The position numbers were made by a program, and so were the translations under genes. The notes below the pieces were generated by a model. It had not been told where the DNA came from and ran no database searches. It saw nothing but the letters and a program-made list of their open reading frames with translations. From the NCBI GenBank assembly GCA_046153985.1, contig JBJXFD010000380.1:1-6085 (forward strand): 6,085 nt of DNA, read 5' to 3'. Below, in pieces: positions 1 through 6,085 of this stretch; position 1 is the stretch's first letter, and each line of letters starts with the position of its first letter. This DNA is from JABWAJ01 sp046153985 (GTDB lineage Bacteria > Bacteroidota > Bacteroidia > Chitinophagales > Saprospiraceae).

Positions 1-105
1 CACAATATTAACCCCAGCGCTTACCTGACCGATGTCTTGAGTCGTATCCCTGAGCATTCCATTAACCGCATTGCTGAATTACTCCCTGATCAGTGGGGAG
101 CGTAG
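1..105 (+). CDS. tnpC: IS66-family transposase, C-terminal fragment (5' end outside window)
   Basis: Frame 1 from the first base reads HNINPSAYLTDVLSRIPEHS and continues to INRIAELLPDQWGA before a TAG at 103-105. The pattern INPxAYLTDVLxRIPxHxINRxxELLPxxW is the highly conserved C-terminal tail of IS66 transposases (TnpC; the short IS66 C-terminal domain that follows the DDE catalytic core). Only 34 residues are visible, so the catalytic residues, the zinc-finger N-terminus and the accessory tnpA/tnpB genes cannot be judged. The gene is convergent with the operon it interrupts and overlaps that gene's new stop codon at 90-92. It was too short to have an internal start here; the true start lies upstream of the window. 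Confidence 0.93.
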   Translation, partial: HNINPSAYLTDVLSRIPEHSINRIAELLPDQWGA

Positions 106-126
106 TGGACTTGGCCGGAGGGATAC
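1..126 (+). mobile_element. Right end of an IS66-family insertion sequence
   Basis: This is the distal end of an IS66-type element whose remainder lies to the left of the window. It contains the transposase C-terminus (to 105) followed by a short non-coding tail. Read outward-in from 126 on the minus strand, the tail begins GTATCCCTCCGGCCAAG, which resembles the IS66-family terminal inverted repeats as I remember them (GTA at the tip, CCGG-rich interior). The minus-strand gene 90-2462 runs straight into this end, so the element inserted into that gene. The boundary at 126 is inferred from the motif; the matching left repeat and the expected 8-bp target duplication (candidate GTTGAATT, 127-134) cannot be tested here. 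Confidence 0.75.
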
Positions 127-2462
127 GTTGAATTGCGAATACCGCGCAAACGAGGACCTACCTGACTGCCCACCCCGAAGGTCAATGGCGTTCCTCCTAT
201 CCCAACTTCTAGAAAAAGCCCCGGAGCAACTAAATGTTTCAATTGGATGGTGGGGACGGTTTCCGCTGCATTGTCTTTGTCTGGATTGCTGAAGCGATAA
301 GAAGCAACAGCGCCTAAGTCTATAATGGGTACGGAAAATCCTAAGCTCCATGGGCGCATTTTTTTTGACCAAATATTGCCCCAAGAAAAAGAAAACCCAA
401 CCGGAGCGGTAATCCCGAAATTGTTGGACAAAGAATTATTGTTTGCATTCCTTATGTATTCCCCGCCTCCAAATATACCCACATAACCATTCAGCGCCAC
501 ACTGAACTTGGATTGGCGCTTTATGCTATAGCTACCTGGTGGCAGCGCTATAGCTTCTATGGCTTTTTTTGCTTCTTCGGAGCTTTCCGCCTCGACGATA
601 TTGGCCATAAAAGTCCCATATCTTAAGATTTTTCGTAAGGCCTCCTTATTTGAAACCGTTGAAGGAATTTCACTACTCTGCGCTAAAACGCCATCAATTT
701 GTTGATCAATAGCTTTTAATTGTTTATTTAGAAGTTTTTTTTCTTTATGGTTCAAGGAGGTGGACGTGAGCAAAATTGACAATTCTGTCTTTTTATTATT
801 TAATGTTTGGGTATCAGGTGTTTTCAGTCTTACTACAATAAGCGCTGCCTGCTTTTCCAGCGAAGCAATTTGACGCTTAATGCCTCGTATCTGTTTCTTT
901 TTGCCCTTAAAACAGGGAAGCGGCTTAAGTTTGTCCCGTTCCATGATCAATAAATCTATCTGATCATACAAAGCGATTTTATTTTGTGCTTTGGTTTGGT
1001 CGCTAAAATCAATGAGATCAGTATGCAATCTCCTTTTTTTATCCTGATCTTTTTCAAGAAGAATATTTTCCAAGAATATGGCGAATTTGGAAATGGCGCC
1101 CCCATACTGCTTATGGTTTATATGGACGGCAATTGATCCCACTAATTCCAATTGACCGATGGCCTGTTTGAATTTATCCGAAACTACAATCTTAATATAG
1201 GGTAGTTTATCTATAGTCGTGCTTAGCTTGGCGAGGCTTATCATTTGCTGGAACACATCAAGGGAAAGGTCAAAGAGTTTCTGCTGCTTCGCTTTTCTCG
1301 TTAACTCCGTATTATTGATGATGTCTTCTTGAGCTGTTGTCAATACCTCGATAGCCTGCATGATGGATTGAGTCCTTTTTCCTACGTTAAGGATAAAATC
1401 TTGATAAAGCCGAACATTAGGCTGTACGCTGGTCCAGTTCGTCCCAATATAATCCAATAGGTCCTTTAATGAAAGTTGACTAGCACTGGGAGCAGCGCCT
1501 GTTAAAACAGGAAACTGTATATTGTCAAAAGGCGCTTGGCTGCACTGTTGATATAGTAAGCCTAAATAAATTTGGAATGTAAGATCGTTTCGCAATCGAC
1601 TGAGTTGGTTGGCATCTACCCAGTAGCCCAAAGAACGGTCATTGCGCCGAAAGGACTCAGAGATAAAGGCAACCAGCCGGATGGAGTTTGCAGCATCCCT
1701 GTATATTGTTTGTCCAGAATTGGACAGATTTTTCAAGTGATCATTTATAGCTAATAGTGCCAGGATCTCCCCGGGATGTTTTTCTCCTTTCACCCATTGC
1801 GCGATATCCAATGCAAGATATAGAGAATGCTCCAACTCTGGTCGTCCAACGAAAAACGATTCGTTACGGTGATTATCAAGGACTGCCGGGAGATGGTCAA
1901 AGATAGAACGGAGGTCTTCTTCAAAAGCCTGCCTCAATGCATTTAAATAATGGTCAAACTGGTAGATGTCAGTTTCAATAACATTGAGAAGGCTGACGGT
2001 TGCCGGGAATAGGCTGGTTAAATCTTTGTATTTGTCACTATTCAATTCTTCCTTGAAACGCTTGAAAAATGCAGTGTTCAATTCTGTTTTGGTGCGCTCT
2101 ACCAAAAATTTGGCCAAGCCATCAGCAATACCTGTAACAGGAAGATTTCCTATAAAACTGCTTGGTGTAGAGCCTGTTACTGCTAACAAAGGAGAGAATT
2201 GGCCTCCGCCAGTAGGCACATATATGAAAGGATTACTCACAAATGCCGTTCTTATCGATTCCTTCGAAGTGGTTAAGGGATTGGTTGTGTATTTTGCTAG
2301 AATTGTGTAATATTGGGGATCATCAGGTATTTGCAAGCGTCCTGAAGATTCCCTTATCATACTTGTATTCATGCCTATCAAGATGGCATCTTCAATGACC
2401 GATTGAGCAAAAGTGGATTGTGCTATGATCCAGAGAAGGAAGACAAACGACAGATTTTTCAT
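90..2462 (-). CDS. Large exported protein with coiled-coil body and outer-membrane-like C-terminus, 3' end replaced by IS66
   Basis: Uncharacterised protein; as read it has 790 residues. A signal peptide is clear: MKN, a hydrophobic core at about 4-14, then QSTFA|QS with probable cleavage after A19. Residues 20-480 are mostly helical, with no motif I recognise. Residues 490-600 are rich in K, E, Q and L with heptad-like spacing, probably coiled coil. Residues 650-777 alternate glycine, aromatic and polar residues (GYVGIFGGGEY, APVGFSFSWG, GLFLEVGIGG), suggesting membrane beta strands or a small barrel. Native sequence ends near N777: the last 11 or so residues (TYPSGQVHYAPH) and the TGA stop come from the IS66 end, so the native C-terminus is lost. 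Third gene of the operon; its ATG overlaps the protease stop by 4 bases. Probably an envelope or outer-membrane component; whether the truncated product is stable or functional is unknown. Confidence 0.85.
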   Translation of the reverse strand: MKNLSFVFLLWIIAQSTFAQSVIEDAILIGMNTSMIRESSGRLQIPDDPQYYTILAKYTTNPLTTSKESIRTAFVSNPFIYVPTGGGQFSPLLAVTGSTPSSFIGNLPVTGIADGLAKFLVERTKTELNTAFFKRFKEELNSDKYKDLTSLFPATVSLLNVIETDIYQFDHYLNALRQAFEEDLRSIFDHLPAVLDNHRNESFFVGRPELEHSLYLALDIAQWVKGEKHPGEILALLAINDHLKNLSNSGQTIYRDAANSIRLVAFISESFRRNDRSLGYWVDANQLSRLRNDLTFQIYLGLLYQQCSQAPFDNIQFPVLTGAAPSASQLSLKDLLDYIGTNWTSVQPNVRLYQDFILNVGKRTQSIMQAIEVLTTAQEDIINNTELTRKAKQQKLFDLSLDVFQQMISLAKLSTTIDKLPYIKIVVSDKFKQAIGQLELVGSIAVHINHKQYGGAISKFAIFLENILLEKDQDKKRRLHTDLIDFSDQTKAQNKIALYDQIDLLIMERDKLKPLPCFKGKKKQIRGIKRQIASLEKQAALIVVRLKTPDTQTLNNKKTELSILLTSTSLNHKEKKLLNKQLKAIDQQIDGVLAQSSEIPSTVSNKEALRKILRYGTFMANIVEAESSEEAKKAIEAIALPPGSYSIKRQSKFSVALNGYVGIFGGGEYIRNANNNSLSNNFGITAPVGFSFSWGNIWSKKMRPWSLGFSVPIIDLGAVASYRFSNPDKDNAAETVPTIQLKHLVAPGLFLEVGIGGTPLTFGVGSQVGPRLRGIRNSTYPSGQVHYAPH
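2459..2462 (-). promoter_or_regulatory. ATGA stop/start overlap (protease to exported protein)
   Basis: On the minus strand the bases ATGA hold both the ATG of the exported protein and the TGA of the S8 protease. No purine-rich ribosome site stands out upstream (AATCAACCCATCTTT precedes it). This geometry usually means translation of the second gene relies on ribosomes finishing the first, fixing the start and coupling the amounts of the two proteins. Confidence 0.8.
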
Positions 2463-3589
2463 AAAGATGGGTTGATTAGATTGAGTTTTTGAAAAGAATT
2501 GATGTCAGAGTAAGGTTTGCTCAAGGAAAGGAGGCGATCCTTAATTTCCTGCACGGTAAAACCGATGGAAGTATATTGCACCATCAACGAAATCAAGGCC
2601 GACACAATAGCGGCGGCCGCGCTGTCTTCGCCCGTGTCTTCAAAATAGCCGGATGCATTCCCGTAAGAAGGATACCTAAAATGAGGTAGAATAATGTCCA
2701 ATTTTGGATCGAATACTGGATTGGCATTTTTCTTTCGGTAGTCAGAGCTAATAGTGCCTACTGCAATTACGCCTTCCTTGGAAGCAGGAATTTGTCGGAT
2801 TGGGCTCAACTCTTCGTTCGTACCTGCTGAGGCAACCAGGATTACGGATCGATTATTGATCAAAGGACTCAATTCGAGGAAATCATCGTCCTCGAATGAA
2901 TGGCTGACATTAATCACTAACCGAAGAAGCGGATCCTCCGCAGTAATTTTATCAATGTATTCGACTATCTCTTTTTTTAATTCAGGTGACCGATTAGCCC
3001 ATTCGTCATAAATAGGCAACTCGATAATCTGCAAGAATTTTGCTATACCTTTGATATCTCCTGCACCCACGATTAAACCTGCTAAAGCAGTTCCATGTGG
3101 ATTGCGTGGCTCCATTTTTACGCTTCTAATATGCATGATTTTTTGGGTCGTGGGCAGTACACTGCTGATAGGATGATCTATCAACCCGACCATGACCTTT
3201 TGTTTGACTTCCTCCGCGAATGGAGGTATTTGAAGGAAGTCAAAGTAATCAATTTGGCTATAAAGGGTTGATTCTTTATAGCAATTTTTAATAAAATGTT
3301 CGAATATTTCGCCTTGATATGCGATTTTGTGCAACTCTTTTTTGGGAGGCTGAATTAGGACTGGATTCTGTTCTACTACCCCGCCTTTCCAGTAATAGAA
3401 CCCATGAATATCTTTAAGCCATACATTGGACTTGATTTTATTATACGTATACATAGCGCCATATTCTTCACCTACTACATCTATGGTAAACCCCTTTGGC
3501 AAACTTCCAATTATGTAGTTTTCGGACAGCATACTGACGCGTCGGATATGCATTTCTTCTGTTACTAAATATTTTTTCGTATTCATCAT
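2459..3589 (-). CDS. Subtilisin-like (S8) serine protease with N-terminal SH3-like domain, predicted cytoplasmic
   Basis: 376 residues. The S8 catalytic residues appear in the usual order: Asp138 in VGLIDHP, His165 in NPHGTALAG (family pattern HGTxVAG), and Ser323 in TGEDSAAAAIVSALISLM, where most subtilases have GTSMAAP. VILVASAGTNEE supplies a likely oxyanion-hole Asn258, and PASKEGVIAVG (268-278) matches the conserved PA...VIxVG strand. Residues 7-72 (YLVTEEMHIRR..IGSLPKGFTIDVV..YYWKGGVV) look like a bacterial SH3 domain, a fold often used for binding peptides or cell-wall material. There is no signal peptide and no membrane segment, unlike most secreted subtilases, so it probably acts inside the cell, perhaps on or through the membrane protein encoded just before it. 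Start and stop both lie in ATGA overlaps with its neighbours. Substrate unknown. Two tandem ATGs exist (3589 and 3586); either could serve. Confidence 0.9.
   Translation of the reverse strand: MMNTKKYLVTEEMHIRRVSMLSENYIIGSLPKGFTIDVVGEEYGAMYTYNKIKSNVWLKDIHGFYYWKGGVVEQNPVLIQPPKKELHKIAYQGEIFEHFIKNCYKESTLYSQIDYFDFLQIPPFAEEVKQKVMVGLIDHPISSVLPTTQKIMHIRSVKMEPRNPHGTALAGLIVGAGDIKGIAKFLQIIELPIYDEWANRSPELKKEIVEYIDKITAEDPLLRLVINVSHSFEDDDFLELSPLINNRSVILVASAGTNEELSPIRQIPASKEGVIAVGTISSDYRKKNANPVFDPKLDIILPHFRYPSYGNASGYFEDTGEDSAAAAIVSALISLMVQYTSIGFTVQEIKDRLLSLSKPYSDINSFQKLNLINPSL
3586..3589 (-). promoter_or_regulatory. ATGA stop/start overlap (membrane protein to protease)
   Basis: The membrane protein ends ...SPIA-TGA, and the protease ATG begins one base before that TGA, giving ATGA on the minus strand. 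It is followed at once by a second ATG in the protease frame (ATGATGAAT). No Shine-Dalgarno-like sequence precedes it. The same arrangement recurs at the next junction, so all three genes are probably translationally coupled. Confidence 0.8.
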
Positions 3590-4581
3590 GCTATGGGAGA
3601 AATTTTTCGGTTACTTTCAGAGTCTTCTGGCTTTTTCCCGGCTGTTCGCACGTTTGCCAGTTTATTAATCATATCGAACCAAAAAGGGGCACCCAGCGTT
3701 AAGGCGAGCGCAGTCATTAATAAGCCGACGAATTTTTGAAAGAACAAACACAGATAATACGTAAGTTCACAATTTTGACGCTTGTCTATTCTATCTTCAA
3801 ATTTAATTATTGCGTTTTTCCATCCCAGCGGCAGACCGGTGGTGGAAATAGCCTGATATGTGTCTTTGATAAATATTTGATTTTTTTTCAGATCGCTTAT
3901 TGTTCCCTTTAAGTCTGCCGTTACGGAATCTGGGACGTTTTTATCTAGTTTTTGATCAATAATGGTCAATTTGTCAATCACTTTACGGTATATGACGCTG
4001 TCTTGCGTGGCCTGCTCCGCCGCTTCCACCAGTTTGGCGGTGACCGTCGGGTTTTCTTTTAAATATTTGCTTAAAGAAATTGTATCAGCATTGGTGACCA
4101 ATGTTACAATCACAGCAGCCATCCAGGTAATTACTCTTGTCCTTTTCTTATAAGTGCCGATAATAGATTCCATTGCCTCATTATACCAATCTTCAAATTG
4201 CTTTTTCGCTACATTCAGGTTGTCTCCCAAAAACCTGCTTTCATCCACTGCTTTTAAAAAATACTGCTTCCAATCTTCTGGAATAGCCTCGCCTTCTCTA
4301 TGAAGTTTATCAATGTTTTCGAACAGGGCAACAAAAAAAACGTCAGATGGAATATAATCGGCCTTGTAAGATTTCTGGGTTAATCCTTTAATGAGTCCGT
4401 GTTCCAGCACCTTGTCCCCCAGCACTTCGCCAAAATTGTCTGTGACCCACTTTTTGAGGTGCCTGCTCCTGAGCTCTCGCATTTGGGCAATGCCTTCTAC
4501 AATGGCTGTACAAATGACGCTCAAAGTAAAATAGATAAAAAAAATGCCAATGACTAAGTCAAGAATCCCTAAATTGCTCAT
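3586..4581 (-). CDS. Conserved three-helix inner-membrane protein of unknown function
   Basis: 331 residues from the start chosen here. The open frame extends 37 codons further up (to 4692), but the family normally begins as here, with a short polar tip and then ILDLVIGIFFIYFTLSVIC. From memory, a widespread uncharacterised bacterial family shares these landmarks: helix 1 at about 5-28 followed by a basic stretch (MRELRSRHLKK); EDWYNEAMESIIGTYKKRTR (130-149) leading into helix 2 (about 150-166) that ends in TNADTISLSKYL; and helix 3 (about 279-299) ending in LTLGAPFWFDMINKLANVR. The region between helices 2 and 3 (about 167-275) is polar, mostly helical, and probably lies on the opposite side of the membrane from the 30-148 loop. 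First gene of the operon; its stop overlaps the protease start. It may anchor or regulate that protease (inference from the coupling). Biochemical function is unknown to me. Confidence 0.85.
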   Translation of the reverse strand: MSNLGILDLVIGIFFIYFTLSVICTAIVEGIAQMRELRSRHLKKWVTDNFGEVLGDKVLEHGLIKGLTQKSYKADYIPSDVFFVALFENIDKLHREGEAIPEDWKQYFLKAVDESRFLGDNLNVAKKQFEDWYNEAMESIIGTYKKRTRVITWMAAVIVTLVTNADTISLSKYLKENPTVTAKLVEAAEQATQDSVIYRKVIDKLTIIDQKLDKNVPDSVTADLKGTISDLKKNQIFIKDTYQAISTTGLPLGWKNAIIKFEDRIDKRQNCELTYYLCLFFQKFVGLLMTALALTLGAPFWFDMINKLANVRTAGKKPEDSESNRKISPIA

Positions 4582-5048
4582 AATTATGTTATATTTAAAG
4601 TGAGGAAGATTTAAGTTGACAAGCATGCAAAAACTGTCCGGCCCTGAAATAATTTTATAGCATTGGGTTGGTATAAAGTCTTTTCGTGGCAAGACAGTTG
4701 TCAGACTACCACTCTAATCAATTCCATTTTACTGGATTTTATTATATGATCTTAATATTAATTTGCCGCTAACTATGGTTGATCGTCAACTCCCCCTATA
4801 TAGGCCCTATTGCGTGAAAACCCGCTTTGTCATCAGTGATTGACCAAATCCCAGTTGCGTAAAAACAACCGTTTTGGTTGGTTTTACGCAACTGGTGAGC
4901 CGGTAAATGAGAGGAAAGAAGAGGCATGAGGTTCATATGGTGGTTGTTTAACTATGTAAATGTAAACCAAAGTTTTAAATCTCCAAATCATCCAAGGTAC
5001 TTTTTATCTTGCCCCAATTTTTTTGTAATCCCGACTTCATAGGAACAT
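4582..5048. other. Non-coding interval upstream of the operon
   Basis: No convincing gene on either strand. The operon's promoter should lie here, read leftward, but I find no TAnnTTTG box at a fitting place. The minus strand has an exact TATAAT at 4746-4741 without a persuasive partner, so I do not call it. The stretch also holds the 4851-4895 palindrome, a related single repeat at 4810-4821 (TTGCGTGAAAAC), and the region where a toxin gene would be expected after the decayed antitoxin (below 5048); none is recognisable there. Confidence 0.6.
4851..4895. repeat. Long near-perfect inverted repeat (20-bp arms, 5-bp loop)
   Basis: The left arm CCAGTTGCGTAAAAACAACC (4851-4870) and right arm GGTTGGTTTTACGCAACTGG (4876-4895) pair at 19 of 20 positions around the loop GTTTT. 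A third, shorter relative of the arm, TTGCGTGAAAAC, lies at 4810-4821. Neither strand has a T-run right after the stem, so it is not a standard intrinsic terminator, although it lies between two minus-strand units and could still stop or protect transcripts. It may instead be a REP-like or mobile palindromic unit, or a recombinase or regulator site. The structure is certain; its role is not. Confidence 0.8.
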
Positions 5049-5273
5049 CTACCACTCATCTTCATCTATTTGTTCGCAATCATCTAATGCTTTTGTCATT
5101 TCCGCAAGATCCTCCTTTCCGAATGCACCTGCAAACTTGAGCAGGCCTTACGGTTTTCCTTCTTTTTTAATCACAACTAAGGAATTAATAAAATCCAGAA
5201 GCTTCAATTGTTGAGGTAAGCTCAGTTGACTGATAGACCGGTTAATGAAATCTTGTAGCTCAATATTGCTCAT
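5049..5273 (-). pseudogene. Decayed type II antitoxin gene with premature stop
   Basis: The minus-strand frame from ATG 5273 reads MSNIELQDFINRSISQLSLP..INSLVVIKKEGKP, then TAA (5150-5148, codon 42), and continues in the same frame as GLLKFAGAFGKEDLAEMTKALDDCEQIDEDEW before TAG at 5051-5049. The second part matches the C-terminal pattern of a small antitoxin family common in Bacteroidota and cyanobacteria (LLKFAGxIxxEDLxxMxxAIEExCEQIDxxEW), usually placed directly before a toxin gene, often PIN-type. The full frame of 74 codons is about the normal family size, so a single base change to TAA is the only visible lesion. No toxin follows: after the TAG the sequence is ATGTTCCTATGA and soon stops in all frames. 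Probably a dead remnant; a sequencing error at 5148-5150 is the alternative. Confidence 0.75.
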
Positions 5274-5434
5274 TGCAGGATTGTTTTACAGGCAAGTTAA
5301 TGCAATGCACTGCGTTTTCCAAAAAACGAGGAACGAAAAATTATAGTATACCTGAAAATGAAGATCACCTTGGGCTTTCTTCCCTGAAAATCCCAACAGC
5401 AAATCTCCTTCGTCTCATTCTCCCCAACTTTCCC

Positions 5435-5465
5435 TTTGCGCCATCCCGAACACTTCCTATCTTTG
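5435..5465 (+). promoter_or_regulatory. Bacteroidetes-type promoter for lpdA
   Basis: TTTG at 5435-5438, a 19-base spacer, and TATCTTTG at 5458-5465 match exactly the TTTG-N19-TAnnTTTG consensus recognised by the Bacteroidetes primary sigma factor. Transcription should begin about 5470-5473, leaving a leader of roughly 85 bases before the ATG at 5556. This is also one of the main reasons to place the window in Bacteroidota. Confidence 0.8.
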
Positions 5466-5479
5466 CCGCGTTTTAATCG

Positions 5480-5542
5480 GGTCGCCAGATATGCTGGGGA
5501 CAACATTGAATCATCAGGGTCTGCCAGCTGAAGCTGGCGACC
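5480..5542 (+). promoter_or_regulatory. Inverted repeats in the lpdA leader, possibly alternative RNA folds
   Basis: GGTCGCCAG (5480-5488) is perfectly complementary to CTGGCGACC (5534-5542). The second arm overlaps a tighter hairpin, GCCAGCT-GA-AGCTGGC (5523-5538), and the first overlaps a small CCAG-ATATG-CTGG (5485-5497). The long-range and local pairings cannot all form at once. This could affect lpdA expression or mRNA stability; no known riboswitch is recognised. Confidence 0.4.
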
Positions 5543-5555
5543 ACAACTCAACACC

Positions 5556-6085
5556 ATGGATTTTGATGTAATCGTTATCGGGGGCGGCCCCGGAGGATAT
5601 GTGGCGGCCATTCGCGCGTCGCAATTGGGCATGAAAGTGGCGGTCGTGGAACGCGAATCGTTGGGCGGCATTTGCCTCAACTGGGGGTGCATTCCCACCA
5701 AAGCCCTGCTGAAAAGCGCCCAGGTTTTTGAATACATTCAGCACGCGGCGGATTACGGCATCACGGTGTCTGGCGCTAAAGCGGATTTTGGCGGCATGAT
5801 CAAACGCAGCCGCGGCGTGGCCGATGGCATGAGCAAAGGCATCGCCTTCCTGTTCCGCAAGAACAAGATTACGGCCATCATGGGCACGGGCAAGCTCGTG
5901 GGCGGCAAAAAAGTGGAAGTGACGGACGCCGACGGCGCCAAAAAGGAATACAGCGCCGAACACATCATCGTGGCCACCGGCGGACGGGCGAAAGAATTGC
6001 CCAATATCCCGATTGACGGCAAAAAAATCATCGAATATCGCAAAGCCATGTCGCTGGAGCAGCAGCCGAAGCGGATGGTGGTGGT
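5556..6085 (+). CDS. lpdA: Dihydrolipoyl dehydrogenase (E3), N-terminal part, runs off the window
   Basis: Flavoprotein that reoxidises the dihydrolipoyl groups of the pyruvate and 2-oxoglutarate dehydrogenase complexes and the glycine cleavage system, passing electrons via FAD to NAD+ in the cytoplasm. The 176 visible residues begin MDFDVIVIGGGPGGYVAAIR, with the FAD dinucleotide-binding motif GGGPGG at 9-14 and acidic E32 at the end of the second strand. The redox disulfide motif GGICLNWGCIPTK follows, with Cys40 and Cys45. ATGGR (140-144) is the second FAD-contact motif. The sequence stops at RMVVV, just before the NAD-binding glycine motif expected next; NAD-binding and interface domains are outside. 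The start is set by family alignment; there is no Shine-Dalgarno, as is usual in this phylum. Its own promoter lies at 5435-5465. The gene is far richer in G+C than the operon to the left. Confidence 0.96.
   Translation, partial: MDFDVIVIGGGPGGYVAAIRASQLGMKVAVVERESLGGICLNWGCIPTKALLKSAQVFEYIQHAADYGITVSGAKADFGGMIKRSRGVADGMSKGIAFLFRKNKITAIMGTGKLVGGKKVEVTDADGAKKEYSAEHIIVATGGRAKELPNIPIDGKKIIEYRKAMSLEQQPKRMVV

Noticed and set aside
1966..2310. Plus-strand open frame inside the exported-protein gene
   Set aside because: It lies fully opposite a well-supported coding sequence and shows no domain or signal of its own.
4582..4692. 37-codon N-terminal extension of the membrane protein frame (start at 4692)
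   Set aside because: It is polar, has no family resemblance, and would put 37 residues before the helix that normally opens this family. The ATG at 4581 gives the expected N-terminus.
4741..4746. Minus-strand TATAAT as the operon promoter
   Set aside because: Bacteroidota primary promoters use TAnnTTTG rather than TATAAT, and no suitably spaced upstream box accompanies it.
4851..4895. Palindrome as a rho-independent terminator
   Set aside because: Neither strand has a T-run after the stem; the stem itself is partly A/T-rich rather than G+C-rich at its base.
4975..5040. 21-residue minus-strand reading frame after the antitoxin (begins MKSGLQKN) as a toxin remnant
   Set aside because: Too short and without any recognisable PIN or RelE-type motif; I could not tie it to a toxin.
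5297..6049. Long minus-strand open frames opposite lpdA (5297-5737, 5514-5963, 5753-6049)
   Set aside because: They are antisense to a clear lpdA coding sequence and its leader; their A/H/R-rich compositions are what G+C-rich coding DNA gives on the opposite strand.

Overview
The window looks like a chromosomal segment of a Bacteroidota bacterium, possibly of the Saprospiria/Chitinophagia type. The support is a perfect Bacteroidetes-type promoter (TTTG-N19-TATCTTTG) before the right-hand gene, starts without clear Shine-Dalgarno sequences, a signal peptide ending in ...FA|Q, and a transposase tail, a degenerate antitoxin and a dihydrolipoyl dehydrogenase of types common in that phylum. The lineage is an inference from these features, not from a search.

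Layout, left to right. Positions 1-126 are the right end of an IS66-family element: the last 34 codons of its transposase and a probable terminal inverted repeat. The element sits inside the 3' end of a large minus-strand gene (90-2462) and replaces that gene's native C-terminus and stop codon. Positions 90-4581 hold a tight three-gene minus-strand operon, in transcription order: a three-helix membrane protein of a conserved uncharacterised family (4581-3586), a subtilisin-like S8 protease with an N-terminal SH3-like domain and no signal peptide (3589-2459), and a large exported protein with helical/coiled-coil body and a beta-strand-rich, outer-membrane-like C-terminus (2462-90). Both gene junctions are 4-base ATGA overlaps, so the three products are probably made together.

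Positions 4582-5048 are non-coding and include a 45-base near-perfect palindrome. Positions 5049-5273 (minus) hold a decayed type II antitoxin gene with a premature TAA; no toxin is recognisable after it. Positions 5274-5555 contain the promoter and a structured leader for lpdA, a G+C-rich housekeeping gene that starts at 5556 and runs off the window.

The membrane protein, internal protease and exported barrel-like protein read as one functional unit spanning cytoplasm, inner membrane and envelope. No established function is known to me for this combination; it is the best candidate here for an undescribed system. Lower G+C than lpdA, an adjacent IS and a dead toxin-antitoxin remnant all mark the left five sixths as an accessory region beside a core gene.
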